Shown here: positions 62,852 to 64,000 of the stretch, one piece after another
How the letters are laid out: every line of letters begins with the position of its first letter
Numbering within the stretch: the first letter of the stretch is position 1
Source of the DNA: Micromonospora luteifusca
GTDB lineage: Bacteria > Actinomycetota > Actinomycetes > Mycobacteriales > Micromonosporaceae
Length of the DNA stretch: 64,000 nt
Assembly: GCF_016907275.1 (NCBI RefSeq)
Contig: NZ_JAFBBP010000001.1
Location: forward strand, 6,128,001 to 6,192,000
Direction: 5' to 3'
The notes under the pieces: generated by a model
The model's database searches: none
What the model saw: the letters and a program-made list of their open reading frames with translations, nothing else
Told to the model about the DNA's origin: nothing
Translations under genes and position numbers: made by a program

Positions 62852-63271
62852 ATGTCTGTCTTCGAGCAGCCCACTCGGCACCGCGCTCGGCTCACCAAAC
62901 CGATCATGACGCTGGACCTGGACACGGACGGGCCGGTGCCACTGATCACCGTTCGCGGCGAGGTCGACATGAGCACCGCACACCTCATCAGCGAGCTGGC
63001 CGAACACACGATCGCCCGCCGCCCCGCACGGTTGGTACTCGATCTCTCCCGGGTGACCTTCTTCAGCGCCCACGGCATCAGCGCCCTGCTGCGAACACGG
63101 CGCGCCGCCGCAGGTGCCGATGTCGGGCTGATTCTGCGCGATGCCGCCCCGTGCGTCACCTACCTGTTGATGGTTACCGGTACCCGAAGGAACTTCAGGG
63201 TGGCGACGACGCGGGTCGATGATCCGGTCCCGGTGGGGAAGCGCCGGACAGGGGAACACAGCCCCGTGTGA
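62852..63271 (+). CDS. STAS-domain anti-anti-sigma factor
   Basis: A 139-residue protein from ATG 62852 after GGGAGGGG. STAS features: VPLITVRGEVDMSTAHLISEL, then ARLVLDLSRVTFFSAHGISALLRTR, in which the Ser of FFSAHG is the phosphorylation site used by RsbW-type kinases. Its natural partners would be the RsbW-like kinase (55293) and the PP2C phosphatase (53848), which are 7 kb away. A 258-bp promoter region precedes it, with a GTGGGTAG element near 62750 that could be a SigB-type -10. Confidence 0.9.
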   Translation: MSVFEQPTRHRARLTKPIMTLDLDTDGPVPLITVRGEVDMSTAHLISELAEHTIARRPARLVLDLSRVTFFSAHGISALLRTRRAAAGADVGLILRDAAPCVTYLLMVTGTRRNFRVATTRVDDPVPVGKRRTGEHSPV

Positions 63272-63432
63272 GGTTCGCAAGTTTGGTGGTAGCGCAGGCT
63301 TTCAGGACTTCGCGGAACGCTGTTCGTCCGGTCCGACACGAGCTCACTGTCGGCGCGTGCCTGGACCGTCACCGCTCGCCGCCGTCACTGACCGCCGCCA
63401 ATGCCGCTACGCCGCCGAGATAGCCTGTCGGG

Positions 63433-64000
63433 GTGTCGCTGACCCTGGATGAAGCCCGCGCTCGGACCGCCATGCTCTCCGAGGTCTCCTACGACCTGCT
63501 GCTCGACGTCACGTCCCCGGACGCCTTCCGTAGCCGGGTCGCCGTGCGGTTCCGTACCAAAGGTGGCGACACGTTCATCGAGCTGCACCGGGCCGAGTCG
63601 GTCGAGGTGACGCTCGACGGCGCGACCGTCGTGCCGGCGTACGACGGATGCCGCATCCCGCTCGACGGCCTGACCCCCGGGGTGCACGAGGTGGTCGTGG
63701 ACGCGCGGCTGCGATATGTCACCGACGGTGAAGGTCTGCATACGTTCACCGACCCGGTGGACGGGGAACGGTACGTCGGCGGGTATCTCGGCCTGGACAT
63801 CACCCAGCGCCTGTTCGCCTGCTTCGATCAGCTCGATCTCAAAGGCCCGATCACCCTGAACGTGATCGCCGATCCCACGTGGACGGTCTTGTCGAACGGC
63901 CTGTCCACGGTCGCTGATGGGGGTCGGTTCGGGTTCGCCACCACCCGGCCGATCGCTTGTGATCTGTTCGCTGTCGTGGCGGGGCCGTACCACTCGGTGA
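63433..64000 (+). CDS. pepN: Aminopeptidase N (M1 family), N-terminal part
   Basis: The first 189 residues of a gene that leaves the window. GTG 63433 starts SLTLDEARARTAMLSEVSYD, and the beta-rich N-terminal domain of M1 aminopeptidases follows: YDLLLDVTSPDAFRSRVAVRF, ELHRAESVEVTLDG, YVGGYLGLDITQRLFACFDQ (cut) and NVIADPTWTVLSNG. The segment FTDPVDGERYV and the CFDQLDLKGP region agree with actinobacterial PepN. The zinc motif HExxH lies outside the window. A TAGCCT hexamer 6 nt before the GTG suggests a leaderless transcript. Confidence 0.9.
   Translation, partial: MSLTLDEARARTAMLSEVSYDLLLDVTSPDAFRSRVAVRFRTKGGDTFIELHRAESVEVTLDGATVVPAYDGCRIPLDGLTPGVHEVVVDARLRYVTDGEGLHTFTDPVDGERYVGGYLGLDITQRLFACFDQLDLKGPITLNVIADPTWTVLSNGLSTVADGGRFGFATTRPIACDLFAVVAGPYHSV

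Noticed and set aside
60275..63271. A 998-codon open frame on the plus strand
   Set aside because: Only its last 140 codons (from 62852) are a gene. The rest is antisense to the molybdopterin/HPP/ThDP genes, a usual effect of high GC content.

Overview
The window is high-GC actinobacterial DNA with strong G/C third-position bias, GTG starts, ATGA-type overlaps and many regulators. A SapB/AmfS-type class III lanthipeptide locus, a PknG-GlnH-GlnX module and a DosR/DosS-type system point to a filamentous actinomycete, most likely Micromonosporaceae (inference from gene content). I see no tRNA, rRNA, CRISPR array, phage or intact insertion sequence.

Layout. 1-1.5 kb: partial acetyltransferase, small lipoprotein, small hypothetical. 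1.5-10.2 kb: a minus-strand six-gene operon encoding a GlnX-like membrane protein, a GlnH-like binding lipoprotein, an unknown helical protein, a PknG-like kinase, a VWA protein and a membrane-anchored NACHT NTPase. 10.2-15.4 kb: membrane protein, hypothetical, glnA, Tat-exported PhoX-like protein. 15.6-24.7 kb: a complete ram/amf locus (synthetase, 39-aa precursor, two ABC transporters, two convergent NarL/RamR-type regulators) and a proline-rich membrane-anchored protein. 24.8-31.5 kb: DUF4241 protein, FGE-fold protein, oil-body-associated-type protein, LtrA, DUF308 protein, and an oxidoreductase remnant. 31.6-39.8 kb: a TetR repressor with three matching operators, then a dormancy-type regulon (DoxX, two Acg-type nitroreductases, DosR, heme-type DosS) carrying four 14-bp DosR-like boxes, and a Ser/Thr kinase. 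39.9-43.9 kb: a two-component system, a small membrane protein and an AbiEii-type nucleotidyltransferase fused to an unknown N-terminal region.

44-53.7 kb is an oxidative-stress/redox island with gene decay: a TetR regulator and a scrap of a paralogue, msrA beside a collapsed msrB, quinone reductase, a molybdenum oxidoreductase with its flavin reductase and zinc protein, a second LtrA, an RclC-like protein, an AhpD-like protein and a ferritin-like protein. A recurring TGGAC-N6-GTCCA operator probably ties part of it to the TetR. 53.8-64 kb holds general-stress signalling (PP2C phosphatase with GAF, RsbW-type kinase, ChaB/Rho-N protein, GAF-ANTAR regulator, STAS protein), a molybdopterin oxidoreductase whose four Fe-S ligand positions are all substituted, an HPP membrane protein, a ThDP enzyme and the start of an M1 aminopeptidase.

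Taken together, much of the window concerns sensing of nitrogen/amino acids, redox state and hypoxia, and entry into morphological or dormant states. The operon joining PknG signalling to a VWA protein and a NACHT ATPase is the best candidate for an undescribed system.
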